From NCBI GenBank assembly GCA_965240325.2, contig OZ251226.1, forward strand, positions 2,170,001 through 2,234,000: a stretch of DNA of 64,000 nucleotides, written 5' to 3'. The notes under the pieces were generated by a model. That model had not been told where the DNA came from. It did no database searches and saw nothing but the letters and a program-made list of their open reading frames with translations. A program made the position numbers and the translations under genes. This document shows, piece by piece, positions 19,016 to 29,462 of this stretch (positions are counted from its first letter, which is position 1; each line of letters begins with the position of its first letter). Source of the stretch: Rebecca billardiae RCC1528. Lineage: Eukaryota; Haptophyta.

Positions 19016-20749
19016 ATGGCGCCGGCGGCGAGGTCCCGATGGACGGCGCTTTGCGTGCTCCTCGCATGTGCAGTGGCTGGCGGCGCCCATGGCCGCCCGT
19101 CGACATCGAGGCGATTGGCCAACCGCGCAGTGCAGCCTGTGCCACGCGACGGCGGGAGGCGCAGCCGCGTCGCACGGCGCTGGAGCGCCGACGGCGAGGA
19201 CGTGCAGCGCGAGCTGCGCCAATTCATCGCTGCGCACGGCCATGAGGGCGTGATGCCCTCGCGCTTGCTGCTCGAGACGCACGGGCGCGCCGACCTAGTA
19301 AACGCCATCTATCGGCGCTTCGGCGGGCTGCGCCCACTCGCCCGCCGCATGCGCCTCTCGATGCGCGGGCGCAACGTCGAGCGGCGGTGGAGCTCGTTCA
19401 GCGTCGTGCGCGATGAGCTCCGGCACTACATCGCGGTGAACGGCACCGCCGGGCGGATGCCCACGGGGCTGGAGCTCCGACGGCACGGCCGCTTCGACCT
19501 GATCGCCGCGATCAGCCGGCACGGCGGCCTGCGCGCCGTGGGCGAGCGCTGCCACCTGGTGCCAGCCGCGGGCGCTGCACAGGAGCCGCAGGGCCCCAAC
19601 TGGGAGGACTTCGAGGTTCTCAGGGCCGAGCTGCTGGCGTACATCCGCGCGAACGGCACGGCGGGCATGATGCCAACGGCGAGCGCGCTCATCGCTGACG
19701 GCCGCCGCGCGCTGCTCGCCGCGATGCACGCTCACCACGGCGGGCAGCGCGCGGTCGCCTCTCGGCTCGGCCTGCACAGCCCGGCGCGCGGCCGCGCGGC
19801 TGCGGGTTCGGCCAAGCCGCGAGGCTACTGGACGTCCGTGGCGAACCTGCGCTCGGAGCTGCTCGCCTTTGCCATAGCCGCCGCGTCCGCGCACGGCGAC
19901 GGCGCCGAGCCGCGGATGCCGACGCAGGCCGAGCTCCTCGCCGCCGGGCGCGCCGACCTGCACCGCGCCATCACAGTGCACCACGGTGGCTACTTTTCAG
20001 CGGGCGCGCTCGTCCGCCTGCCGCGTGCCGACGGCCGGGTGCGGCGGGACTGGGCGAGCCTGGGCACCGTCGCGTCGGAGCTCGAGGCGTTCTGCCGCGA
20101 GAACGGCACGGTGGGCGAGATGCCCTCGCACTTGCAGCTCCAGGCGTGCGGCCGCTCTGACCTGCTCAACGCGATGCACCGTCACCACGGCTCGATGCAC
20201 CTCGTCGCGGAGCAGCTGGGCCTGCGCGTGCGCCCGGGGTACGCCTTCCGCGACTGGCTCGAGTTCGAGAACCTCGCGCGGGAGATCCGCGCGTTCCTCG
20301 CGACGGCGGAGGGCGCGGACCCGGCGGTGATGCCCACGAGCTTCGAGCTGCGCCGCGCAGGCCGGTACGACCTGCACTGCGCCGTGCAGCTGCACGCGGG
20401 CTTCTTCAACGTCGCGCGGCGCATGGGGCTCTACTGCGACGGCGGGTACGACCCGAAGCCAGGCGGCGCGGCATCAAGCGCGACGGGGGCGTGGAGGCGG
20501 CCTGAGCCGGGTGCGGGGCGGCGCGAGAGCGAACAGGCGGACGATGACGAGGGTGCGGCGGGTGAGCAGGCCGCGCAACGAGCCGAGCGCGAGCTGATGA
20601 CCGTGCTGCTGCGCCAGCAGCGGCGCGAAGAGCATGAGCTGTCAGGCAGCAGGGGGTGCGCACCCTCGGAGTCGGACCCAACGATACCATCGTCAGCTGA
20701 CGATGGGGCGGGCGACACGCATCGGCTGGGCACGCGACAGCACGACTAG
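19016..20749 (+). CDS. Protein with six tandem MPT-GR-DL-HGG repeats
   Basis: The predicted product is 577 aa. A signal-like N-terminus (residues 1-27, LCVLLACAVAGGAHG) precedes six repeats of about 70 aa spaced through residues 60-480. Each runs as a helix beginning EL..F/YI, then G..MP(T/S)..EL...GR.DL..AI..HGG...VA..LGL. The fourth repeat has an insertion. The C-terminal tail is charged and low in complexity. A similar repeat occurs in predicted organelle-targeted proteins of algae and plants as far as I recall, but I cannot name the family. Regular helical repeats suggest a nucleic-acid or protein scaffold, which is speculative. It is a single open frame without introns. Confidence 0.7.
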   Translation: MAPAARSRWTALCVLLACAVAGGAHGRPSTSRRLANRAVQPVPRDGGRRSRVARRWSADGEDVQRELRQFIAAHGHEGVMPSRLLLETHGRADLVNAIYRRFGGLRPLARRMRLSMRGRNVERRWSSFSVVRDELRHYIAVNGTAGRMPTGLELRRHGRFDLIAAISRHGGLRAVGERCHLVPAAGAAQEPQGPNWEDFEVLRAELLAYIRANGTAGMMPTASALIADGRRALLAAMHAHHGGQRAVASRLGLHSPARGRAAAGSAKPRGYWTSVANLRSELLAFAIAAASAHGDGAEPRMPTQAELLAAGRADLHRAITVHHGGYFSAGALVRLPRADGRVRRDWASLGTVASELEAFCRENGTVGEMPSHLQLQACGRSDLLNAMHRHHGSMHLVAEQLGLRVRPGYAFRDWLEFENLAREIRAFLATAEGADPAVMPTSFELRRAGRYDLHCAVQLHAGFFNVARRMGLYCDGGYDPKPGGAASSATGAWRRPEPGAGRRESEQADDDEGAAGEQAAQRAERELMTVLLRQQRREEHELSGSRGCAPSESDPTIPSSADDGAGDTHRLGTRQHD

Positions 20750-21155
20750 TAGCGAGCCACACAGGCCTGCAGACCGCGTCTGCAGGCCGCGGACGACCGG
20801 CGCCTATCGAGTATCGACGAACGACACTTGGTATTGGACTTGGGCCCGAGGCCGATGCAGGGGCATAGGACCAGCGACTGCGAGCGGGCAAGCGGCCACC
20901 CGTCCCGACTCCGCGGCCACATTTATCGGCATATCATGCATCATCACGGATATGGGTTGACTATACTGAATGACTCGCGCGGCGCGGGCGAGATCATCAT
21001 CGTCACAGTCATGACGTCGTCATCAATAATAATACATCCGCGTGAGTCCTGGACCTGCCACTGCCAGTTACACAGACCTCATAATACCACTACAGTACTG
21101 ACGACTCAGACGAGTGAGGCATGAGCGGGCGAGTGGCTGACGCCGACGGCACTTG
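20750..21155. other. Intergenic, no gene seen
   Basis: This is unique sequence between the repeat protein and the TIR element. No coding region, RNA gene or strong hairpin was recognised. Confidence 0.5.
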
Positions 21156-23095
21156 ATGGCGCACGGCCCCCCCGAAAGGTCTGAGCGTGAGCGAAAGCCG
21201 GGGGGGGCGGCGCACGTCACTCACAGCGGCGCACGTGCTCCGCAAAATCAAAAAAGAGGATGCGCGCAGGATTTGGGGGATTTTTGTAGGTGGATTTAGG
21301 TGTGAAACCGGAGCACTTGAGTCCATATCGCTGCTCATGATTGCTCGATCTGCTGCTACAGCTTGCTGACTCTGACGCCTGCCCGTTGCATACCACGTCG
21401 TTAATTTATGATTGCGTTTGTACTGCTCCTTAATCCTTGGATAGTAAGTAATAGACGAAGAAATCGGAATCAAATAGGACGAAGTCATCTAGCTACCATT
21501 CTGATAGTCAAGATTCGTGTGTTGAACTGACCATAAAAAAGGGGAGATATCGAACTAATTCTCTGGATAGCTGTTCACTCCTCAGATTCATCAAAGCGAC
21601 GCGATATGGTATTGCGCGGGTAGCTTGAATCGACGTTCCCGCGCGCCCTGGCCTTCTTGGGGGTGGCATTCGACGTACCTCTATCTGCGAGGATTAACAG
21701 CTCTCTGAAAACGAGTGTGTCCTGGACAGCTTGAGAGGGGAAATCCAAATTTTGCGGTTTTAACCCAAGATTCTCATGCCCATATTCAGCATGAGTAGTC
21801 ATAGGACAATTCATCGGTGAACAGAATCAAGAAGCCTGGCTTCTTGATATCGAGATCCGATTCACAAAGCCAATCAGCGTGGTCTCCAACTGGCTTGTTA
21901 ATCACCTGTAAATTGTAAAGGTGATTAGTTCACGATCACCCGCGTGATGTGATTATTGTGAGCAGCCTGAAACCATAATAATAAGCGCGAGTTGCGAGTC
22001 GTGAACCGTCACTTTTAAAATCGGACCCCCGTGCGAGGCAGTCACGTGCCGAGTACGAGGTGGCGCAGCTGCTGCTCGAGGTGATTGCGCACTGCGCGCT
22101 CGACCCCGCCGAGCCCGCCGCGTGCGCCACCGCACCGCGCCCTCGTGGCGGACGGCGGCGCCCGGCGTGAGTGACGGCGTCCGCCGGGCCGCCGTGGGCG
22201 ATGGCGCGCGGCGCGTGACCCGACGTACGCGGCGGCGCTCGGCCGTGCGGGCGCGCTCGCGCGGCTATGGACTCGCTCGAGGGAGCGCCGTGCGCGCTCG
22301 CCGAGCCGCCGCTGCCCGCCGCCGCCGCAAGCCGCAGGCCGCTCGCGCGCCGCGGCCGCGGCGAGGCGCGCCGGCGGCGGCGGCGTGGCGCGCTGCGGAG
22401 GCGCCGCTGCTGCCGCCGCGCGCGGCGCAGCGGCTTCTCGCGCAGTGGTCGGGCGCGGCGCTGTGGCTCGCACCACTGCACCGCGCCCTCGTGGCGGACG
22501 GCGGCGCACGCGGCCGCGGCCGTGTGGGCGATGGCGCGCGGCGCGCGACCCGCGGCGCTCGGCCGTGCGGGCACGCTCGCGCGGCTATGGACTCGCTCGA
22601 GGGAGCGCTGTGCGCGCTCGCCGAGCCGCCGCTGCCCGCCGCCGCCGCAAGCCGCAAGCCGCTCGCGCGCCGTGGTCCTGGCTGAGGCGGGCGGCGGCGG
22701 CGCGGCGCGCGCCGCGGAGGCGCCGCTGCTCGGCCGCCGCGCGCGGCGCCGAGCGGCTTCTGCCTTCTCGCGAAGTGGTCGGGCGCGGCGCTGTCTGTGG
22801 CTGCTCTGCGCGCAGCGCGGCTGCGCACACAACGCGCGTGCGAGCTCGCGTGCACCCCCGGCGCCGCCGCCCGGCTGTCGGATCTTATTGCGCGCCGCTC
22901 TGCCTCAGCTGCGTCGCCGTTCACACTGAGCCGAGCACTTGGCAGTCGGCTGACTCGCCAGTGTGACTCGGCTGCACGGCGCATGCACCGTCCGACCGTC
23001 CGACCGTGACCGTGTCGTCACAAGCCGGCTGCTAGGGCCGTGCGCCCTCAACTTCGTTGTTCACTACCCGAAGATCGTCGGCGTAGCCGATCATA
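21156..23095 (-). mobile_element. TIR element with captured gene fragment, copy 1
   Basis: This is the inverted relative of 31418-33083. A GGCGCACGGCC motif occurs near both ends (21158 and, inverted, 23035-23047). Homology continues past the right motif through a segment able to form hairpins, to GCCGATCATA. Read on the minus strand, it has a GC-rich half with a roughly 350-bp internal tandem duplication, then an A/T-richer part holding a decayed coding fragment, then a T-rich end. No transposase is seen, so it is probably non-autonomous. Class is unknown. It abuts the 3' end of the sugar transporter gene. Confidence 0.75.
21575..21905 (-). pseudogene. Decayed gene fragment inside TIR element, copy 1
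   Basis: A protein-like reading begins after an acceptor-like TTTACAG near 21904 (VINKPVGDHADWLCESD, then KKPGFLILFTDELSYDY). It breaks by a frameshift near 21810 and continues in the next frame through SQAVQDTLVFRELLILADRG to a stop at 21575. The same stretch is present, further damaged, in copy 2 (QAV-stop-DTL and RELLILADKDFESHPHWAKK). Base composition is clearly less GC-rich than the surrounding host DNA. The family is not recognised. A captured host or viral gene piece is the best explanation. Confidence 0.5.
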
Positions 23096-23149
23096 ATCAT
23101 ATATGCTATGCATATATCTGCCGTATCAGCGATTATATCTAAGCCGCCG

Positions 23150-25198
23150 TCAAGAAGTGGCCCGGCGAGACTCTGGAACAGAGCGCTGCCACTCATTATC
23201 AGCCGGCTCTGTCATCTCGATCTGCTGCTGTTCGACGCCGCCAAGGCCAGGTCCAGCGCGGTCGCCATACTCGCCATTGCGCGCTCGCACTGCAGCGGGC
23301 CTTGGCCCCAGATCGTGATCATCACCGCCGGGAGCAGCCTCCTCCAAACCCTTCTGCCCACGCCGGCGCGTGCTCGCGGGACTGGCGCACGTGCTCGGAT
23401 TGGTGGGCAGCCGGGAGAGCTGCCTGAAGGAGCCCTCCTCTGGGATGGGCGACAGGCTCAGCCCGCTCCGAGTCGATGCCTCCCGCTGTGGCGCTGCGTG
23501 GCGCGTGCGACACAGCGCGCGCGCGCCCAGAGCGGCGCGTATCAATTCAGGCGACGAGCCGCGCGTCTCGGGCAGCAGCCAGCAGAAGAGCACGAGGGCG
23601 AGCACGCTCAAGCTGCCGTACACAGCGAACGCGACCGTGCCCCCAGCCGAGGCCTCGAGCGGCTCGAACATCATCATGTTTCCGAAGATGCACGCGTTGA
23701 GGAGGACTGCAGACGCGCCGATCAGCTGGCCGCGCAGCTCCGTGGGGAAGAGCTCGGCGAATAGCACCCACGCCAGCGGGCCGTAGCTCAACGAGTACCC
23801 ACCTATGACCAGCCCGCACCCGACGATGGGCACGAGCAGATCGACCCCCGGGCTCTGCGCTGGGGCGGAGGAGCGGGCAGGATCGGCGAGCGCGCCTTCG
23901 CCCTCGCCGCTCGTCATGCCCGCGTCTGCCATGGAGGCGAAGTGCACGACGAGTACACCCACGCCCGCGGCGCCGAGCGCCGCGCCGGTGAGCAGCAGCG
24001 GTCGTCGGCCAATGACATCCACGAGGCTGATGGTGAGTGCGGTCAGCCCGATCTTGACTGCACCCAGCCAGACGAGCGCAGTCGCCGCCTCCTCGGTGGA
24101 CGCGCCCGCATCAACGAGCACCTGCTCTGCGTAGTTTCGGATCACATTGCCCGCCGAGAAGCCGGCGAAGAAGCTCACGAGGCTGGCGAGCGCCAGTGGG
24201 CCGAGCCACTGGCGCACGCGGGCAAGGGTGTCCGCGCACGCATGCAGGCACGTGCCGCCGCCGATGCGCAGCTTGCCACTCGGAGCATTCTCAGGTTGCG
24301 CAGCTGCCGGGGCGGCATCCGTCGCACCCAGCGCCGCGGCCAGCCCCATGCGCCGCGCGGACGAAAGCTCTGCGCCGGCCAGCACCACGCCCGCCTCGGC
24401 CGCCTCGGCCGCAATGCGCGTGAGCTCGCGCTCAGCGGCTGCGTCTGAGGTGTACGCAGCGCGCAGGGCGCGCAGGCTCTCGGCCGTGCGGCCTTGGACG
24501 AACAGCCAGCGCGGGCTCTCGGGAAGCCCGCACATACCTAGTGTCTGCACGACCACAGGCAGAAGCACGGCCGTGAACATGGCGCGCCAGCCGCCGCGGA
24601 CGGACGAGAAGCCCAGGTCGACGCTCCAAGCCGCCTCGATGCCCGTCACTATCAGCATCTCGTATGCAGAGGTCACAATGCCGCGCACGTGCGGCGGCGA
24701 GACCTCGGCGAGGTAGGCGAGGCTCGCGACGGCGGAGAAGGCGGCACCAAGCCCGACGACGAATCGCCCCGCGTACACGGCCGCCACGCGCTGTGCCGTG
24801 CAGATGAGCAGCGTGCCTGCGGTGAAGAGCAGGTTCTGCACGTGTACTGTGCGCCGCCGCCCGACGCGGTCGCACACGGCGCCGCCGACGAGCCCACCAC
24901 ACGTCGCACCCAAAGATAGTAGCGACACCACCAGCCCCTCCTCGAGGTCGTCGAGCCCGAACTCCTCGCGCATCTGCGCAAGCGCGCCAGTGATCACCCC
25001 CAGGCTGTAGCCAAAAATCAAACCGCTCAGGCCGAGCGTGACGCTCGCTCGCACCAGGAAGGCGTAGTTCACATCCCCGCTCGACAAGCTGACGCTCGTC
25101 GGCAAAGAATCCGCCGCCATCTGCACGTAGCGGCCGGCCGGTGGCCTTGCAGATCCTTCCCCTTCTGCCAGCTCGCCCGGCTCACACGACGACGCCAT
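23150..25198 (-). CDS. Sugar transporter of the major facilitator superfamily
   Basis: The predicted product is 682 aa with about 12 hydrophobic segments. Sugar-porter signatures are present: FGYSLGVITGAL in TM1, DRVGRRRTV between TM2 and TM3, RFVVGLGAAF, PESPRWLFVQGR after TM6, DVIGRRPLL in the second half, and a TM12 exit of PETRG. The loop between halves is longer than usual, and the C-terminal tail of about 130 residues is Arg/Gly-rich. It is likely in the plasma membrane or plastid envelope as a proton-coupled or facilitative hexose carrier. The substrate is not determined. The start is the ATG at 25198; the open frame extends only five codons further, to a GTG. It is divergent from SAP18, with 123 bp between starts. 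Confidence 0.92.
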   Translation of the reverse strand: MASSCEPGELAEGEGSARPPAGRYVQMAADSLPTSVSLSSGDVNYAFLVRASVTLGLSGLIFGYSLGVITGALAQMREEFGLDDLEEGLVVSLLSLGATCGGLVGGAVCDRVGRRRTVHVQNLLFTAGTLLICTAQRVAAVYAGRFVVGLGAAFSAVASLAYLAEVSPPHVRGIVTSAYEMLIVTGIEAAWSVDLGFSSVRGGWRAMFTAVLLPVVVQTLGMCGLPESPRWLFVQGRTAESLRALRAAYTSDAAAERELTRIAAEAAEAGVVLAGAELSSARRMGLAAALGATDAAPAAAQPENAPSGKLRIGGGTCLHACADTLARVRQWLGPLALASLVSFFAGFSAGNVIRNYAEQVLVDAGASTEEAATALVWLGAVKIGLTALTISLVDVIGRRPLLLTGAALGAAGVGVLVVHFASMADAGMTSGEGEGALADPARSSAPAQSPGVDLLVPIVGCGLVIGGYSLSYGPLAWVLFAELFPTELRGQLIGASAVLLNACIFGNMMMFEPLEASAGGTVAFAVYGSLSVLALVLFCWLLPETRGSSPELIRAALGARALCRTRHAAPQREASTRSGLSLSPIPEEGSFRQLSRLPTNPSTCASPASTRRRGQKGLEEAAPGGDDHDLGPRPAAVRARNGEYGDRAGPGLGGVEQQQIEMTEPADNEWQRSVPESRRATS

Positions 25199-25321
25199 GG
25201 ATTGATTCGTCACGCCTTGTTCTTGCGCAGGGCTTCGCGCCCACCGCGTGCGTCGGCAGTTGGGGCTTGGATTAAAAATCGATTGCTTTTATTCGCGCAT
25301 CAAAAATCGCCACGTTACAAG

Positions 25322-25753
25322 ATGGAGGACGATCAGGACGACTGGCTCGACGGCGTTGCAGACGCGGACCCTGAGAGCAGGGCGGTCGATCGCGAGAGGA
25401 CGGCGCCTTTCCTTCTCCGCGTCTTTGTCCAGCAGGGCAAGCACCGCCGTCCGATCGACTATGAACGGCTGCTCACAAGCAGAGCATTCTCGCCAGATGA
25501 GATCCACGTGTTTACGTGGCTTGACGCTACGCTCGGCGAGGTTGCGCGGATCATCTCAGAGGTGAACGTCAATGCCCGTGCACCGAGCGCGCGGTTTTCC
25601 TTTGCGCGCGCGCATTCAGACTCGCGGGGGAAATATACGGTGCAGCACATTGGTGACGTGCATGCAGACCGGTCGGGCAGTGACGATGAGAAGTCACTCC
25701 TCGACGAGGAGTTTGATGCGGACAATGACCTCCTCGATGTGGCGATCATCTAG
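25322..25753 (+). CDS. SAP18: SAP18, Sin3-associated polypeptide
   Basis: The predicted product is 143 aa, matching the short length of the family. After an acidic N-terminus comes DRERTAPFLLRVFV, then IHVFTWLDATLGEVARII, then ARFSFARAHSD, IGDVHADRSGSDDEKSL, and the end DNDLLDVAII. These all follow the order of the ubiquitin-like SAP18 fold. SAP18 links Sin3-histone deacetylase and the ASAP/exon-junction complex in the nucleus. The ATG at 25322 is chosen because the upstream in-frame extension begins only at TTG and lacks family features. Confidence 0.93.
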   Translation: MEDDQDDWLDGVADADPESRAVDRERTAPFLLRVFVQQGKHRRPIDYERLLTSRAFSPDEIHVFTWLDATLGEVARIISEVNVNARAPSARFSFARAHSDSRGKYTVQHIGDVHADRSGSDDEKSLLDEEFDADNDLLDVAII

Positions 25754-26952
25754 TGACGACTACTGTCAGCCGGTGTGCGCCTGGAGCAAGTGCAGTCTTG
25801 CCCTCGCCCTTTACGTATTTGCCTCAGCCCGGCGCTGATTTAGCAGCCCGAAAGCCGGTGGGGTCCAGGCAACGCCACGGACCACGCCGCGGTGGCCACT
25901 CACTGGGCCACCCGCGCGGCGCGGTGCCTCACTCACTGACTGCGGTAATCATGCGGGCTCGCCGGGCCGTCCGCCACGTGCCGGCTCTGGTTGTCGGTTC
26001 AGCAGGCATAGCCTCACGCAGGCGCGCATGTAGTTGATCGGGCGGTCGTGAATATATACGGCGCGGAAACGTAGTAACGGACCGCCAGCCCGTGAGGTCC
26101 CTCGTGCCATTCAATACGGATGTCGGATTACGCGGTCCGCGGAGTGACGTCTGACGATAAATGAACAGTCGTCAGCGGAGCGCCGCGGCGGAATTCCTGA
26201 GAATCCGCCGAATCGCAAGCAGGTAACACTTATTCAAGACCAGGATGGGGAGTGCAGGACAGCGTGAGTGACGGTCCTTCCGACCTTCGTTCGTTAGTGC
26301 GTGAGCGTCACTGCCGGGCTGCCGCCGCTGCCGCCATCGGATGAAAAGCCTGCTGGCCGCTGCGTCCCGCCAAGTGCTAGCTACTGACAAAGAACTTCAT
26401 CCGTGTCGTATTCGTGAAGATTCGATGACGACGTACTGTAGCGTACGACATCGTAGTCTGCTGACGGTAGAGTCTACTAGTTCTTTAAAACACTAGTACT
26501 GGTCCCGACTCCGTTAGTAACCGTTTATTGACTCAAAACACCGCGTCGCGGCCGAGCAGCTTTCGACTCGGCCGCTGCTGCCCGGACTCACGGCCTGCTT
26601 ATAATAGCGCCGTAGCTTATCGTCTGACCTGCGTTTAATATCGTCTGAAACCGTTGGCATACGGTATATCGCGGCCATCGGCACTCTGGCGGACCCTACA
26701 AGTGCAGGCCATACTGGTATAAAGGCCGGCCGTACGCAAGTACAGAACGGTCCGCGTCGGAACGCGGACGATGTCCTGTCGTAATTGAGCGCATCATATA
26801 TCGTCACATCATCAGGCTTCAGCCATCGTCATCAATATCAGCAGCAGCATCGTCATCACCGTTAAGTCATGGGCGACCCAATCAGTAGCGCCTGCTCAGT
26901 TGTTACTACTGTACGGTACTGCCGCCGCTGCTTATAATAATACTATAACTGC
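25754..26952. other. Intergenic, no gene seen (1.2 kb)
   Basis: This is a mix of GC-rich sequence and A/T-rich simple stretches (ATCATC near 26790-26860). Open frames here have no protein-like character. Nothing is recognised. Confidence 0.5.
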
Positions 26953-28302
26953 TTATTTGGCAGCAGCCTCGCCGCCGTGCAGGGTCTTGTACGCGGTTTC
27001 GAGCTTGAGCACGTTACGAACCATCCAGTTGCTGGACATGTGATTGGCGATGAACGCAGGGAAGCCGAAGTCCATGTGCGCAAACATTGTGAGCCGTGAC
27101 TTGGTGGGGTCGGACTTGAGAGGCCTGACGACAACGTTGCCAACTGCGGGTCGACGGGGTCGCCGCGCCGGGGGGCGCGCGGTGCATGTGTACATCAACA
27201 TCATCGCGAGGCGGCGAGCTGTTGCGCAGAAGGCCAACGCCCACCCGCCAGGCGCGCGCGGCGGGAGCAGCGCGCCGATTCCGTACTCTTGGCAGTTGCG
27301 CGGAAGGTGTTGGGCGGAGGTGGCGCATCCCACGGTTCGCTGTGGACGATGCCGGTGTGGCTCCCCGGCTCAGGGTGGTCCTTCACCCAGATCCAGCGCC
27401 AGATCATCTCCCGCGCGTTCATGAGCGGCATCTTCGCCATCTGCCGCACGATGTACCCGTCGTGCTCCCAGCCCTCCCCGCCGAGCACCTCGCACTGCGT
27501 CACGTCCTCGTCCCACTTGGTCTTGATGTGCGGGTCCATGAAGAGCTCCATCAGCGTACCCGCCGGCACGTTCGCCGTGGCAAAGCAGCGCGTGAGGTTG
27601 ATCGGCGAGTTGGGGTCGCGCTTCTTGAAGGTCTGTGCAGTGCGTACGGAAGCGGGCCAACCGAGCACGCAGAATCGCACCGTGTGGGGTCACAGGCCGG
27701 ACGCGAGGCACACGGCGGCAGCACGGGCGCGGCGCTGTGGGCGCACTGCACCCCACCTGGATCCAGCCCTTGTCGGCGATGAGTGTCCATCCCTCGGCCT
27801 CACCTCCCTCCTCGAGGATGCGGGTGAGCTCCAGCTTGTCCTTGATGAGCGCAAGGGCGCCCATGTCATCCCCGAGCGATTTCGTGTGGTCGTCGTCACC
27901 AACGCCGCCGGCCGCCTCGAGTTCGCGAGCCTTCTTCTGCTGCAGCATCATGTCCTTGAACGCGTGGAAGTCGTCGAAGGACGAGAGCAGCTCGAGGACA
28001 GCGCCCGTGCGGGGGTGCGCATCGGGCGAGTCCATGTGGTCGGGCAGCACTTTCATGAACCACTGCAGGTCGACGCCCTTCTCCACGAGGCGCTGGTCGA
28101 CGTACTCGTCGACGAGCTTGGCATAGCTCTCAAAGATGGGCGTGTACTCGAGCTTGTTCTCTTCTGTTGGCTCGAACACGTCGCAGTGTTTGGCGGTGAA
28201 GGCCTTGAGCGTCTCGACAAAGCTTGGCTCCGTGATCACCTCATCCACCGAGTTGACCGCGCTGTTGAAGCGCTCCTTCGAGATTCCGTCGAGCTCCGCC
28301 AT
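26953..28302 (-). CDS. BART-START two-domain lipid-transfer-like protein (3 exons)
   Basis: Exons are inferred as 28302-27757, 27632-27287 and 27143-26953, total 360 aa, with introns GTGGGG...CACAG and GTACGG...CGCAG. Residues about 10-125 resemble the BART domain of ARL2-binding proteins (FTAKHCDVFEPTEENKLEYT, then IFESYAKLVDEYV). Residues about 155-350 form a START lipid-binding domain (GTLMELFMDPHIKTKWDEDV, GYIVRQMAKMPLMNAREMIW, and VVVRPLKSDPTKSRLTMF across the second splice). START domains bind sterols, phospholipids or ceramide in a closed pocket. The BART part may recruit an ARL GTPase. Both splice junctions keep phase and domain continuity, which supports the model. The fusion is unusual. 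Confidence 0.85.
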
Positions 28303-28385
28303 CGTGCTCGGGCCTGGGGACGTGAATCAAGCCCTTGCGTGAATCGCCGACCGCGCGATGAAAATCGGGAAGGCCTAAGGCCTAA

Positions 28386-29282
28386 TTGACACTGCGCCAC
28401 AAGGGGGGGGTCCAAAATTGTCCCCGCCGACGGCTCGATGGCTGCCGCACGTGCGTGCCCCGCGTGCCTTGCGCGTGTACGTGCACGGTAGGGCGTCCCG
28501 ACAGCGAGGGCGGGGTGGCGTAGATGGTCTCATGGGAGGTGTGCCCGTGTGCCGGAGACGCTTCGACACCTTGGTGGCGTGCGCACACTTCTCCTTGCCG
28601 CCGCTTGCCTGCTGCAGTGCTCGGCCAGCCGTGTTGAGAGCACGCCTGCGCGTGCATGGCCAATGTCGGGCGGATCGAGCCGTAGTGAGTGCGCGTGCGG
28701 GTACTCCTACCCGATGCGTCTCCCTACCACTGTCGCAAGCCCTCGTGCGCGTCGTGAAGCCTGTCGAATCCAGTCGGGCACATGCCCAACATGCTCGCGA
28801 ACAATGGCCGAGGAATGGCGTCAAATGCGCTATTTGAAAATAAAACTGGCCAGCATGTCGCATACCACCATGATAACGTTGACACGTCGTGGGTTCGAGT
28901 GCACGGCTTAGGGTTGACGTACAAGAGCTACTGCGACAGTGGTAGAGAGACGCATCGGGTAGGAGTACCCGCACGCGCACTCACTACGGCTCGATCCGCC
29001 CGACATTGGCCATGCACGCGCAGGCGTGCTCTCAACACGGCTGGCCGAGCACGCAGCAGGCAAGCGGCGGCAACGAGAGGTGTGGGCACGCCACCAAGGT
29101 GTCGAAGCGTCTCCGACACACGGGCACACCTCCCACGAGACCATCTACGCCACCCCGCCCTCGCTGTCGGGACGCCCTACCGTGCACGTACACGCGCAAG
29201 GCACGCGGGGCACGCACGTGCGGCAGCCATCGAGCCGTCGGCGGGGACAATTTTGGACCCCCCCCTTGTGGCGCAGTGTCAA
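28386..29282. mobile_element. Foldback MITE, probably PIF/Harbinger class
   Basis: The element is 897 bp with about 352-bp near-perfect inverted arms (28386-28737 and 28932-29282) around a 194-bp centre. Both ends read TTGACACTGCGCCAC inward. A 3-bp direct duplication TAA flanks it at 28383-28385 and 29283-29285. A TAA/TWA duplication is the hallmark of the PIF/Harbinger superfamily, so this is likely a non-autonomous relative. Open frames in the two arms mirror each other and are not genes. Confidence 0.85.
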
Positions 29283-29462
29283 TAAGTTGTTGAGATGCGA
29301 TCTCGCAGCCCGACCTGCCATGATGGCTCGTAACCGCCCGGGCGCGAGCTGAGCGCTTGAGCAAGCCCCCACAAACAAAAGGGAGGTTGAGAGCGGCTGC
29401 GCTGAGCAAGCGCCAGTTGCTGGAGACGCGGCCGGCGTCGGGCGGGTCGCGTGGTCGCGCGG

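Noticed and set aside
21936-22984. Several overlapping Arg/Ala-rich frames on both strands
   Set aside because: They lie in the GC-rich half of a TIR element with internal duplication and show no domain.
28375-29293. Mirror-image open frames near the BART-START gene
   Set aside because: They are the two arms of the foldback MITE read in opposite directions.
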